NCBI GenBank assembly: GCA_025809375.1
Contig: CP099514.1
Span: 620,001 to 684,000, forward strand
DNA from: Bacillus zhangzhouensis
Lineage (GTDB): Bacteria; Bacillota; Bacilli; Bacillales; Bacillaceae
Length of the DNA: 64,000 nt
Direction of reading: 5' to 3'
Each line of letters starts with the position of its first letter. The first letter of the stretch is position 1. The position numbers and the translations under genes are program-made. Below, piece after piece: positions 54,883 to 63,045 of this stretch. The notes beneath the pieces were generated by a model, which ran no database searches, was not told the origin of the DNA, and worked only from the letters and a program-made list of their open reading frames with translations.

Positions 54883-54915
54883 AAACTCCTCTGCGGTGCA
54901 GGGGAGTTTTTATTT
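54883..54915 (+). terminator. Terminator after the small basic peptide gene
   Basis: AAACTCCTCTGC pairs with GCAGGGGAGTTT around GGT, then T-run. Confidence 0.85.
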
Positions 54916-54960
54916 CGACCATTGTATATATCGCTTAAGAATACAAGCAGTATCACCATT

Positions 54961-56124
54961 TTAGTGACTTTCCAGCACTGCCGTCGTTCTCCCAAATCGA
55001 ACACAGCAAAACACAAATAAGATCACAATGCTGACAAGGTAAAGTAAATTCATTCCTTCAAACGTTTGCACAAAGAATCCTCCGAGTACCGGCCCGAGAA
55101 TACTTCCTGCACTAAATGCCATCCCGCACATCAAATTCCCGGCGGGAAGCAGATGCTTTGGCAATAAGTCAGTCATATAACTGATGCCAAGCGAGAAGGT
55201 AGAGCCTACCGCCATTCCGGCAATAAAGAAACAGATCGCCACAGCCAAAACAGATTGAATAAAAATCCCTGCCAAAAGGAAAAAGAATGATCCAGCGAGT
55301 GTGACACATAAAATAATGCGGCGTCTGCCAAACCGGTCACTGAGCATCCCGAGAGGAAGCTGAAAGACAATGCTTCCAATGGCAAACGCAGGTAAAATAA
55401 ACGCAACTGCATCTACTGTCACCCCGCTTCTTAGTGCATACACAGGGAAGTTACTATTAAGCGTCGTTTCTAAAAAGCCATAGCAAAATGGCATCATAAA
55501 GGCGACCCAGCCAAATTGAAAGGCTTGTTTGAAGCGCTTCAAACTGTTTGTCTGCTCTGACGTTTGCACTTCGCCCGTCTCTGGATATGTATTTTTTAAC
55601 ACAAACACAAGCAGCCAAATACATAAACTAACGGCACCAGTAACAATAAATGGCAAAGATGGATTGATCTCAATGAGCGGTGTTAAAAAAGGGCCGGCGG
55701 CAAAACCGAGTCCAAACGATAACCCATACAGTGAAATATTTCGTCCGCGATTTCTTGATGATGAAGCATAGGTCACCCACGTCTGTGTAGAGAAATGCAG
55801 CATATGGTCACCAATCCCGATCATGAGCCGGAGGAAGAACCAGACAACATAAGATTCAAAAAACACAAAGCTAAATAAGCTTAAAGAGACAGCGGCGCCT
55901 CCAATGACGATTAACGGCTTAAATCCAAACCGGCGAAGCGGTGCTTCCATAAAAGGAGACGCAAGCAGAACACCGAGATATAAGCCTGTTGCATGCAGGC
56001 CGTTTAACGTAGGAGAAGTATCGGCATGTTCAAAAATAATGGAAATGACAGGTAGTAATGCTCCCTGGGAAAAACCAGATACGGATACAAGTAAAATTAA
56101 AATCATAAAGTGAATTCTCGACAT
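54961..56124 (-). CDS. yfkF: MFS transporter YfkF
   Basis: 387 residues, 12 helices. The motif-A-like loop is GMLSDRFGRRRIIL in the second half (about residue 260), and RLMIGIGDHMLHF lies in helix 4 of the first half. B. subtilis YfkF (391) is its counterpart by length and position. It is an exporter of unknown substrate. ATG with AGGAGC upstream. No terminator is obvious at its end. Confidence 0.82.
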   Translation of the reverse strand: MSRIHFMILILLVSVSGFSQGALLPVISIIFEHADTSPTLNGLHATGLYLGVLLASPFMEAPLRRFGFKPLIVIGGAAVSLSLFSFVFFESYVVWFFLRLMIGIGDHMLHFSTQTWVTYASSSRNRGRNISLYGLSFGLGFAAGPFLTPLIEINPSLPFIVTGAVSLCIWLLVFVLKNTYPETGEVQTSEQTNSLKRFKQAFQFGWVAFMMPFCYGFLETTLNSNFPVYALRSGVTVDAVAFILPAFAIGSIVFQLPLGMLSDRFGRRRIILCVTLAGSFFFLLAGIFIQSVLAVAICFFIAGMAVGSTFSLGISYMTDLLPKHLLPAGNLMCGMAFSAGSILGPVLGGFFVQTFEGMNLLYLVSIVILFVFCCVRFGRTTAVLESH

Positions 56125-56199
56125 AAGATGCTCCTTACAAGTTCATGCTTTCATCGTACAATGGAACCACAGGGGTTTCAATAGAAAGGTGGAAAAGGA

Positions 56200-56473
56200 A
56201 TGAAGCTGATATACGAAAAGGATCGTTGGCTCGCTCATCTCAATTGTTCATCTCAGCCATTGCCGGCTGCTTTGGAGAAATGCTCATTCATGTATGCCGT
56301 AAAAAGCGAATATCCTATGAAGGGCTGACGATCACGCTGTAAACAAAATTTCCTGCATTCATTTACATATCTTATTTGAAGCCATCAATCTATATGATGA
56401 ACAAATGCATTGCTCTATGGTGCAGTCCGTGAAAGGAAATATGGATATCACCTTCTCACACGCGCGAATCTAA
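56200..56473 (+). pseudogene. Frameshifted OsmC-like gene remnant
   Basis: From ATG 56200 the coding signal moves through three frames. An N-terminal MKLIYEKDRWLAHL is in frame 1, SSQLFISAIAGCFGEMLIHV with KRISYEGLTITL in a second, and IHLHILFEAINLYDE, MHCSMVQSVKGNMDIT and FSHARI* in a third. The central AIAGC and the terminal C-S-x-V spacing resemble OsmC/Ohr peroxidases with both catalytic cysteine regions. At least two indels separate them, so no full protein can be made. GGAAAAGGA upstream is the old ribosome site. Confidence 0.6.
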
Positions 56474-56537
56474 ATGTATACGATGCCAGCACTCACGAAA
56501 GAATAACAGTCACACATATGTAAAGGAGAATGGCTGT

Positions 56538-57605
56538 ATGAATCGTTTGTTTCTTATAATTGTCGCAATCGGTGTTCCGCTATCGGTGATTGGCAGTTTT
56601 CTTCATTTCCCGCAGGTCGTCATGTTTGCCGTTTATTGTATTGCCATTATTGGTCTTGCAAGTTTTATGGGAAGAGCCACAGAAAGTCTTGCCATCATTG
56701 CGGGACCAAGAATTGGCGGGCTTTTAAATGCCACGTTTGGAAATGCAGTGGAGTTAATCATTTCGTTTTTTGCCTTAAAGCAAGGACTGACGGCCATCGT
56801 ACTAGCTTCATTAACAGGGTCGGTTATCGGAAATTTACTGCTTGTGGCGGGGCTGTCTTTTTTCGTTGGCGGATTAAAATATAAGCGCCAAGTATTCAAT
56901 GTCCATGATGCAAGGCACAATTCAGGCCTGCTCATGTTTGCCATTATTGTAGCGTTTGTCATTCCAGAAGTGTTTTCGATGGAGATGGCAGAGAATAAAC
57001 AGTTTGTTTTAAGCTTTGGGATCAGCATTGTGATGATTTTGCTTTATATCGCGGCGCTCTACTTCAAACTGGTTAGCCATCGCGGGGTTTATATTGCCAA
57101 GCAGGAGAGCATAAAAGGCGAAACAAAGGCGGAAGAAGAAACACCTGAATGGTCTGGAAAGTTTGCCACTGTGATTTTGCTGCTTTCGACGATCGCAGTT
57201 GCGTACATTTCAGAGCGCCTTGTTCATACATTTGATACGGTAGGAGAACAGTTTGGTTGGAGTGAGCTGTTTATCGGTGTCATTATTGTGGCCATCGTCG
57301 GCAACGCAGCAGAACATGCCTCGGCTGTCATTATGGCTTATAAAAACAAAATGGATGTAGCAGTAGAAATTGCCTTTGGCTCCACGCTTCAGGTTGCCAT
57401 GATGGTCGCCCCGATCCTTGTCATCAGCTCTCTCTTTTTCGACAAGCAGATGCCGCTCATTTTCTCCTTGCCAGAGCTCATTGCGATGGCATCCTCTGTA
57501 TTACTTACGGTCATTCTATCAAATGATGGTGATACAAACTGGTTTGAAGGCGCCACATTACTTGCTGCCTATTTCATCATGGCGATTGGATTTTTCCTTT
57601 TATAA
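56538..57605 (+). CDS. chaA: Ca2+/H+ antiporter ChaA (YfkE)
   Basis: 355 residues, CaCA superfamily, with 11 helices in two homologous halves. The alpha-repeats are GGLLNATFGNAVELIISFFAL (residues 59-79, first 20 typical) and FIGVIIVAIVGNAAEHASA (about residue 243), carrying the catalytic Glu residues. An acidic loop (KGETKAEEETPEW) divides the halves. It exports Ca2+ in exchange for protons. AAAGGAG precedes ATG. Structure of the B. subtilis protein (YfkE) is known. yfkD follows after 67 nt. Confidence 0.9.
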   Translation: MNRLFLIIVAIGVPLSVIGSFLHFPQVVMFAVYCIAIIGLASFMGRATESLAIIAGPRIGGLLNATFGNAVELIISFFALKQGLTAIVLASLTGSVIGNLLLVAGLSFFVGGLKYKRQVFNVHDARHNSGLLMFAIIVAFVIPEVFSMEMAENKQFVLSFGISIVMILLYIAALYFKLVSHRGVYIAKQESIKGETKAEEETPEWSGKFATVILLLSTIAVAYISERLVHTFDTVGEQFGWSELFIGVIIVAIVGNAAEHASAVIMAYKNKMDVAVEIAFGSTLQVAMMVAPILVISSLFFDKQMPLIFSLPELIAMASSVLLTVILSNDGDTNWFEGATLLAAYFIMAIGFFLL

Positions 57606-57672
57606 TCTTTTGTGGATAAGGGACGTCTTTGCGGAAAATACTATGGAAAAATGAATGAGAAAGAGTGATCAT

Positions 57673-58455
57673 ATGAAAAAGATACCCCGCATCATGTTTG
57701 TTGTTCTCTTATCCTTAAGTTTTCTATACAGCTTTCCAGCTGAGGCGGCGAAGCCATTTAAAGTGCCATCCTCTGTCGCCAGTATCTCCAAGGAGAATAC
57801 GTATCCGAACGCATCACAGGATCAGCCACTGCTCCAGCCGAGCGAGCTGACAGCCGAATTGTTTAAAACAACCAATGTGCCGATTGAAAATACACATTTG
57901 ATCAAAATGCTGAATGAATCGAGCATATCAGGTACACCACTAGCTGTTGGCTATAGGGCAACTATTTTCCTTGGAAGATGGGCACTCAGCTACGATTCAA
58001 ACGAAACGGTGGCCAACTGGGAATACAAAAAAGTAAATACCAATCACATCGATAACAGAGGCGGCAATAAAACAGCCATTGGAAAATACGTTCAAAAGCA
58101 GCAAGTAAAAGTAAGCGGCGGGCTCACAGCGAAGGTGCCGAACCCAGAAGATGTGAAAACATTGATGATGCAAAAAGCGATTCAAAAAACAAAGCTACCC
58201 CTCGCTTTTGACACCGTGATTGGCGCAGGAACAAAACGAGATCAGTCATACCACGTCTCACCGAAAAAAGCAGCAGCGCTACATGCCTATGCACCAGCGA
58301 TTAACGAAAAAGGAAAGGTCACATACGGAGAAGTGTACCTTGTGCTAAAAGGAAATAAACGGAAACTCGTCGTGAAAAACGTGACCTCACAAGGAATCGG
58401 CGCTTGGATTCCTGTTCAGGATCACCTGACGTTTGGGTTTCAAGGGATGAATTAA
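57673..58455 (+). CDS. yfkD: Secreted protein YfkD
   Basis: 260 residues from ATG 57673; an upstream ATG (57655) is also in frame. The signal peptide (MKKIPRIMFVVLLSLSFLYS, cleavage near PAEAA) is clear. The mature protein is a single YfkD-like domain of unknown function, with the segments WALSYDSNETVANWEYKKVN and NRGGNKTAIGKY. No lipobox, so it is released or wall-bound. Probably co-transcribed with chaA. It ends at the long hairpin shared with yeeI. Confidence 0.8.
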   Translation: MKKIPRIMFVVLLSLSFLYSFPAEAAKPFKVPSSVASISKENTYPNASQDQPLLQPSELTAELFKTTNVPIENTHLIKMLNESSISGTPLAVGYRATIFLGRWALSYDSNETVANWEYKKVNTNHIDNRGGNKTAIGKYVQKQQVKVSGGLTAKVPNPEDVKTLMMQKAIQKTKLPLAFDTVIGAGTKRDQSYHVSPKKAAALHAYAPAINEKGKVTYGEVYLVLKGNKRKLVVKNVTSQGIGAWIPVQDHLTFGFQGMN

Positions 58456-58487
58456 AACAGGCATCTCCTCTAATTAACAAAATAAAA

Positions 58488-58532
58488 AAAGCCATAGTAG
58501 AAGTTGAATCAATCCAACGACTACTATGGCTT
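58488..58532. terminator. Bidirectional terminator between yfkD and yeeI
   Basis: AAGCCATAGTAG pairs with CTACTATGGCTT. Inside, GTTG/CAAC continue the stem. An A-run precedes it and a GATTTTT tail follows. Confidence 0.85.
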
Positions 58533-58538
58533 AGATTT

Positions 58539-59258
58539 TTATTCCCCTAAATCCACATTATGATAAACCTGCTGCACGTCTTCAAGCTCTTCTAATACAT
58601 CGATCAGTTTTTCAAATTGTGCTTTAGATTCATCATCTAATGTCACTTCGTTTTGCGGGAGCATTGTGATTTCAGCGACAGTGAATTCTTCAACGCCGGC
58701 TTGTTTGAATGCTTCTTGTACTTGATGGAATTGATCTGGTTCAGCGTACACAATCACCGTTTCATCTTCTTCCATGATGTCACGTACATCAATGTCTGCT
58801 TCCATTAAAAGCTCAAGCGTTTCTTCTTCGCTTTTCCCTTCGACACCGATGACAGCTGTTTGGTCAAACATGTAGGCAACAGAGCCGCTTACGCCCATGT
58901 TTCCACCGTTTTTCCCAAATGCTGCTCGAACATCTGAAGCTGTCCGGTTCACATTATTAGTGAGGGCATCAACGATTACCATGGATCCGTTTGGTCCAAA
59001 TCCTTCATAGCGCAGCTCATCGAAGTTCTCTTCCGCACCGCCTTTGGCTTTTTCAATGGCACGGTCCACAATATGTTTTGGGACACTATATGTTTTTGCA
59101 CGTTCTAGAACAAAACGAAGTGCTTGGTTTGATTCTGGGTTTGGCTCACCTTGTTTGGCAGCCACATAGATTTCACGCCCGAATTTTGCGTAAATACGAC
59201 TTGTACTGGCATCCTTTGATGCTTTCTTTTCTTTAATGTTGTTCCACTTACGACCCAT
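58539..59258 (-). CDS. yeeI: YebC/PmpR-family protein YeeI
   Basis: 239 residues from ATG 59258, identical in length to B. subtilis YeeI. A GTG at 59267 is in frame, but the ribosome purines favour the ATG. Marks: [16 protein letters not shown] with [15 protein letters not shown] at the start, [20 protein letters not shown] (residues 93-112) and GSVAYMFDQ. YebC proteins are now known to relieve ribosome stalling at proline runs, besides older claims as DNA-binding regulators. In B. subtilis yeeI is far from yfk, so the position is a rearrangement. Confidence 0.9.
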   Translation of the reverse strand: MGRKWNNIKEKKASKDASTSRIYAKFGREIYVAAKQGEPNPESNQALRFVLERAKTYSVPKHIVDRAIEKAKGGAEENFDELRYEGFGPNGSMVIVDALTNNVNRTASDVRAAFGKNGGNMGVSGSVAYMFDQTAVIGVEGKSEEETLELLMEADIDVRDIMEEDETVIVYAEPDQFHQVQEAFKQAGVEEFTVAEITMLPQNEVTLDDESKAQFEKLIDVLEELEDVQQVYHNVDLGE

Positions 59259-59708
59259 CTTATTCACTCTCTTTCACTTAGTAAATACACAGTATGAGGG
59301 GCCCCATGCTGCATGAAATCATTCTGCTATCTATTATACATGAATCAGTCAAGCGGATAGAAGTAAGAGGGCTGAAATGAAGAGAATTGTTAGCTTCCTG
59401 TTTTTTGTGAGCCCGAGTCCGCTCGTTGCACCGAATGATCCTGCCATCTAATAAGGTGAAAAGAGCTGTGATTGCAAGGTCAACATGTACCGTGTAACGA
59501 AAACGCGCTTGCTGCGTGCATCAAATAACACATCATGAAAGGCGGGGATTTCAAGCTGTTGTCATTTCTTTTAATGTGTTTAAATGTTTTTTAATTCATC
59601 AAGCGTGGAAACCATCCCATCGGTCACTAGCTGATAAAATAAGCCTCCACCTTTTTTAAAGCAAATCTCCTTAATGAAAGAACTGTCAATCGGTTAACAA
59701 AACACAAA
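59259..59708. other. 450-nt gene-free stretch with a possible gene remnant
   Basis: No complete reading frame with a ribosome site. On the minus strand at about 59584-59674 a protein-like piece KEICFKKGGGLFYQLVTDG with MVSTLDELKNI ends at a stop and may be the end of a decayed gene. The remainder shows no clear features. Low certainty. Confidence 0.3.
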
Positions 59709-59743
59709 TAAAAAATAACCCCATTATAAATGAGGTTATTTTG
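59709..59743 (-). terminator. Terminator of yfkC
   Basis: AAATAACC-CAT pairs with ATG-GGTTATTT around TATAA. It overlaps the yfkC stop at 59736. On the minus strand it ends in a T-rich run. Confidence 0.7.
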
Positions 59744-60572
59744 CAGGCTGGGGATAAGCGAGATCCTCAAGCAATTTGACATCATACTGATGAAGTTGTT
59801 TAATCATTTCTTTTCGCACAGCGAGGGCGGCTTCGAAGTATTTTTCGTCTTCCACCATACCTTTTACTGTGATTTCAATTCCGCGATTCAGCTTATTCAA
59901 GCCCATAATTCCATGAACCTGAAAGGGTTCAATGGCGTTTTGGAATTCATCTTTTTTAAGAAAATCATGATGCAGTTGATTTAAATTGTCACATGCTGAT
60001 TCAAGTGCTTGAAAGGCGATATCTGGGTTTTGATTCGCGCTAATTAATACAGATTCCGTAATCCGCATATATTCCATGTTATAGTTTTGGATTTGCCGGA
60101 TATCTCCGTTAGAAATGGTTAACAGCTTGCCGCTCCATTCTCTAATTTGCAGAGAGCGGAGACCAATCTCTTCAATGGTTCCATTAAAGAGGTTATTCAC
60201 CGTCACATAATCCCCTTTATGAATCTGGCGTTCATAGATGAGAAAAATGCCTGCTAAAATATCACGAATCATCGTCTGGGCGCCAAAACCGATGACGATC
60301 CCAGCAACACCAGCACCCGCAAGGATTTTCCCAAAGTCATGAAAGAAAAGAGACATGACATAGAGCACAAAGCAAATCGAAGCGGTGTATTGTGTGACCG
60401 ATTTGACCAGGCTCTCGATGGTTTTCTTCTTTTTGTCCTCTATAAACTCAGTTCGTTTAAAGAAAATTTGAAGGGCTTTGTTAATCATAAAGACGGCAAG
60501 CCAAAGAAAGAGTCCAACAAGAAGTATTTCAATGTATTTGTTTTTGACCACTGTTAGAAATGTATCGTCCAT
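59736..60572 (-). CDS. yfkC: MscS-type mechanosensitive channel YfkC
   Basis: 278 residues (YfkC of B. subtilis 280). Three N-terminal helices (residues 12-33, 58-75, 80-100). The pore helix contains GAGVAGIVIGFGAQTMIRD (residues 89-107), and the beta-domain follows with GDYVTVNNLFNGTIEEIGLR. Opens under membrane tension to release solutes at hypo-osmotic shock. The start lies 7 nt after the yfkAB stop with GGGGG, making a two-gene operon. Confidence 0.88.
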   Translation of the reverse strand: MDDTFLTVVKNKYIEILLVGLFLWLAVFMINKALQIFFKRTEFIEDKKKKTIESLVKSVTQYTASICFVLYVMSLFFHDFGKILAGAGVAGIVIGFGAQTMIRDILAGIFLIYERQIHKGDYVTVNNLFNGTIEEIGLRSLQIREWSGKLLTISNGDIRQIQNYNMEYMRITESVLISANQNPDIAFQALESACDNLNQLHHDFLKKDEFQNAIEPFQVHGIMGLNKLNRGIEITVKGMVEDEKYFEAALAVRKEMIKQLHQYDVKLLEDLAYPQPAK

Positions 60573-60579
60573 TTATCAG

Positions 60580-61701
60580 TTACCCCCTGGCTGTACGAGA
60601 AGTAAAATCAACATCTTGATAATAGCTGTTTTTCACAAGAACATTCGGACCGAGGCATTGCACGCTTGGGCAATGACAATTCAGTTCTTTTGCTAATTTC
60701 GTGTCCATCCAGCGATGATAGGCTGATTGCAATGTATCAGTTGTAATATTTCCAAGCGGCGGTGTATCGCCAAAGTCCGTCACAATAATATTCCCATCAA
60801 AAATATTCACATTCAATCGTGAGCGTCCATCAGGGTCATTTCGTACTGTGACATTTTTCTCCTGGCGTAATCGGTTGAGGAGACGCTGGTCTTCTTCATC
60901 TGTGCTGCATGAATAAAATGGCAGGGTGCCAAACAGCATCCATGTGTTCTGATCACGAATATCAAGCAGCTGATGAATGGCATCACGCATTTGTGGAAGC
61001 GTCAATGATTCGAGGGCGCTAGCGAAATCACTTGGATACATTGGGTGAACTTCGTGGCGCTGGCATTTCATTTCCTCGACGATTTGCCGATGGATGTGCT
61101 CAATATATGGAAGCGTGCGCTTATTCAGCATGGTTTCAGCGGATACGGTCACACCCGCTTTGACAAGTGCCTGACTATTTTCAATCATGCGGTTAAATAA
61201 TTTCTCGCGCTGTTCAAAGGTTGGTTTTCGATCCATCATGGCAAATCCGACAGTTGCAAACTCTTCAACAGTGCCCCAGTTATGTGAAATGTGAAGGACA
61301 TCTAAGTATGGAATAATTTCTTCATATCGTGCCAAATCAAGGGTTAAGTTTGAATTAATTTGTGTACGGACGCCGCGTTCATGGGCATACTTTAATAAAG
61401 GGACGACATATTCCCGTACAGATTTAAGAGAAAGCATGGGCTCTCCGCCTGTAATACTAAGTGAGCGCAGAAGCGGAACTTCATCTAAACGGCGAAGTAG
61501 CAAATCAATCGGCAGCGCATTCGGATCTTTAGGCTGTAAGGTATAGCCGACCGCACAATGCTCGCATCTCATGTTACACAATGTTGTTGTCGTCAATTCA
61601 ATATTTGTCAGCTTCATTTCTCCGAAATCCTGCACATCGAGATAGGCTTCCCAAGGGTCGTATGCAGGTGTGATCGGACGAAGTGCTGTTTTTTGGTTCA
61701 T
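60580..61701 (-). CDS. yfkAB: Radical SAM protein YfkAB
   Basis: 373 residues from ATG 61701 behind AAGGAG; the frame extends upstream without a site. The [4Fe-4S]/SAM motif is LCNMRCEHC (C-x3-C-x2-C, about residues 47-54), followed by SITGGEPML. A C-terminal cluster of cysteines, CHCPSVQC near the end, suggests an auxiliary site. B. subtilis YfkAB is one 373-residue protein (first annotated as yfkA plus yfkB), and its substrate is unknown. Upstream of yfkC in an operon. Confidence 0.88.
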   Translation of the reverse strand: MNQKTALRPITPAYDPWEAYLDVQDFGEMKLTNIELTTTTLCNMRCEHCAVGYTLQPKDPNALPIDLLLRRLDEVPLLRSLSITGGEPMLSLKSVREYVVPLLKYAHERGVRTQINSNLTLDLARYEEIIPYLDVLHISHNWGTVEEFATVGFAMMDRKPTFEQREKLFNRMIENSQALVKAGVTVSAETMLNKRTLPYIEHIHRQIVEEMKCQRHEVHPMYPSDFASALESLTLPQMRDAIHQLLDIRDQNTWMLFGTLPFYSCSTDEEDQRLLNRLRQEKNVTVRNDPDGRSRLNVNIFDGNIIVTDFGDTPPLGNITTDTLQSAYHRWMDTKLAKELNCHCPSVQCLGPNVLVKNSYYQDVDFTSRTARG

Positions 61702-61847
61702 GGTATCTATCTCCTTTTCATTCGGGCAAACGTAGACCCGCCAACAGTTAATTTTAAGCCTCATCTCGGTTATACGCAAGGGGGACACAATTGATTTGCA
61801 AGGGAAAAAAAGATAAGCTATAAACAAATGCTAAAGGGAGTGTATCG

Positions 61848-62039
61848 ATGGGTAAGGCAGCAGACAGCAAAGAGCAGCAGGTTGATTATTTAAAGAACCG
61901 ATTAGATATGTTTATGAATGTGATTGATTCATTAGATCCTGAATCAACAGACGTTGAGGATATAGACAGACTGATCCAGATGATTGATGACCTGGAAGCG
62001 AAATATGAACGGTTTAAAAACGATTGGAAGGAAGAATAG
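61848..62039 (+). CDS. SE1561-family small protein
   Basis: 63 residues, ATG behind AAAGGGAG. Entirely helical and acidic: VDYLKNRLDMFMNVIDSLDP followed by DRLIQMIDDLEAKYERFKND. This is typical of the conserved Firmicutes SE1561 family. No cysteine or membrane segment. Function unknown. It has its own hairpin after the stop. Confidence 0.7.
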   Translation: MGKAADSKEQQVDYLKNRLDMFMNVIDSLDPESTDVEDIDRLIQMIDDLEAKYERFKNDWKEE

Positions 62040-62064
62040 CTCGCGCGATGCGGGCTTTTTTCTT
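62037..62064 (+). terminator. Terminator of the SE1561-family gene
   Basis: AGCTCGCG pairs with the GCGGGCT arm (one wobble) and is followed by T6. Confidence 0.65.
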
Positions 62065-62140
62065 TAAATTGGCAGGTGAATTGGCGTATGAGTCTCGGTC
62101 TTATTCTGCACAATAGAAGAAAAACCGGGAAGTGACGTAA

Positions 62141-62932
62141 ATGAAAAAATTCATGCTGATCTGTTTATGTGCGCTTTTTGTCTCCATGCCTCTTTCAGAA
62201 GCAGGAGCCGTGTCTAATAAGCCCATCCACTGGGGATTTGCGAAAAGCAAAGAGCACAGGCCGCCGAATGCGGGCAAAGAATTGACGGCACTCTTAAAAA
62301 AATATGATGCCTTCTATTTAGGGAACACGAAAAAGAAAGAGATTTATTTTACCTTCGACAATGGCTATGAAAATGGGTACACGCCCAAGATCTTAGACGT
62401 GCTGAAAAAACATCAAGTACCAGGCACCTTTTTTGTGACAGGTCATTTTGTAAAGGACCAGCCCGGACTTGTCAAACGTATGGCAGAAGAAGGTCATATC
62501 ATTGGCAACCATTCCTATCATCATCCAGATTTAACAACAAAAAGTACGAAAGAAATCAAAGAAGAATTGGACCGTGTCAATGAAGCTGTGTACAAAATCA
62601 CAGGAAAACAAGATAACCTCTATCTTCGTCCCCCGCGCGGTGTGTTCAGTGAAAGGGTACTAAAGGAAACAAAACAGCTCGGCTACCAAACTGTTTTCTG
62701 GTCAGTAGCATTTGTAGACTGGCATATCCATCATCAAAAAGGAAAACAGTATGCTTATGATCAAATGATGAAACAGGCGCACCCAGGTGCCATTTACTTA
62801 CTTCATACCGTCTCAAGAGACAATGCAGAAGCGCTGGATGATGCCATCACCGCTCTGAAAAAACAAGGATATTCCTTTAAAAGTCTAGACGATCTTATGC
62901 TTGAAAAAGTATGGCATCTGCCCCAGCTATAG
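62141..62932 (+). CDS. pdaA: Spore-cortex N-acetylmuramic acid deacetylase PdaA
   Basis: 263 residues, as in B. subtilis PdaA (YfjS). Signal peptide at residues 1-23 (cleavage near AGA). The NodB domain has the divergent catalytic FDNGYE (about residue 72) in place of the usual FDDGP, the metal-binding HSYHHPD, the RPPRGVFS motif and LLHTVS near the end. It deacetylates muramic acid so muramic delta-lactam can form in cortex, needed for germination. GGGAAGTGA before ATG. Its terminator is interrupted by a small repeat (see next entry). Confidence 0.92.
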   Translation: MKKFMLICLCALFVSMPLSEAGAVSNKPIHWGFAKSKEHRPPNAGKELTALLKKYDAFYLGNTKKKEIYFTFDNGYENGYTPKILDVLKKHQVPGTFFVTGHFVKDQPGLVKRMAEEGHIIGNHSYHHPDLTTKSTKEIKEELDRVNEAVYKITGKQDNLYLRPPRGVFSERVLKETKQLGYQTVFWSVAFVDWHIHHQKGKQYAYDQMMKQAHPGAIYLLHTVSRDNAEALDDAITALKKQGYSFKSLDDLMLEKVWHLPQL

Positions 62933-63030
62933 AAAAAGCTTGCAGAAAAAGGGACTGACCCCATAAAGTGAGACAAATAAAAGTGTTTTGTTATCTGTCT
63001 GGGTGGCAGTCCCAAACCTGCAGGCTTTTT
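62933..63030. repeat. Short hairpin element inside the pdaA terminator
   Basis: Outer arms AAAAAGCTTGCAG (62933-62945) and CTGCAGGCTTTTT (63018-63030) match at 12 of 13 and form the normal terminator stem. Between them is a 63-bp element (62951-63013) with perfect GGGACTG/CAGTCCC ends, then CCCC/GGGTGG-like pairing. It contains TGAGACAAATAAAA. This reads like a MITE or IS end inserted into the loop. Confidence 0.6.
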
Positions 63031-63045
63031 GAAGCTGAAAAAGTA

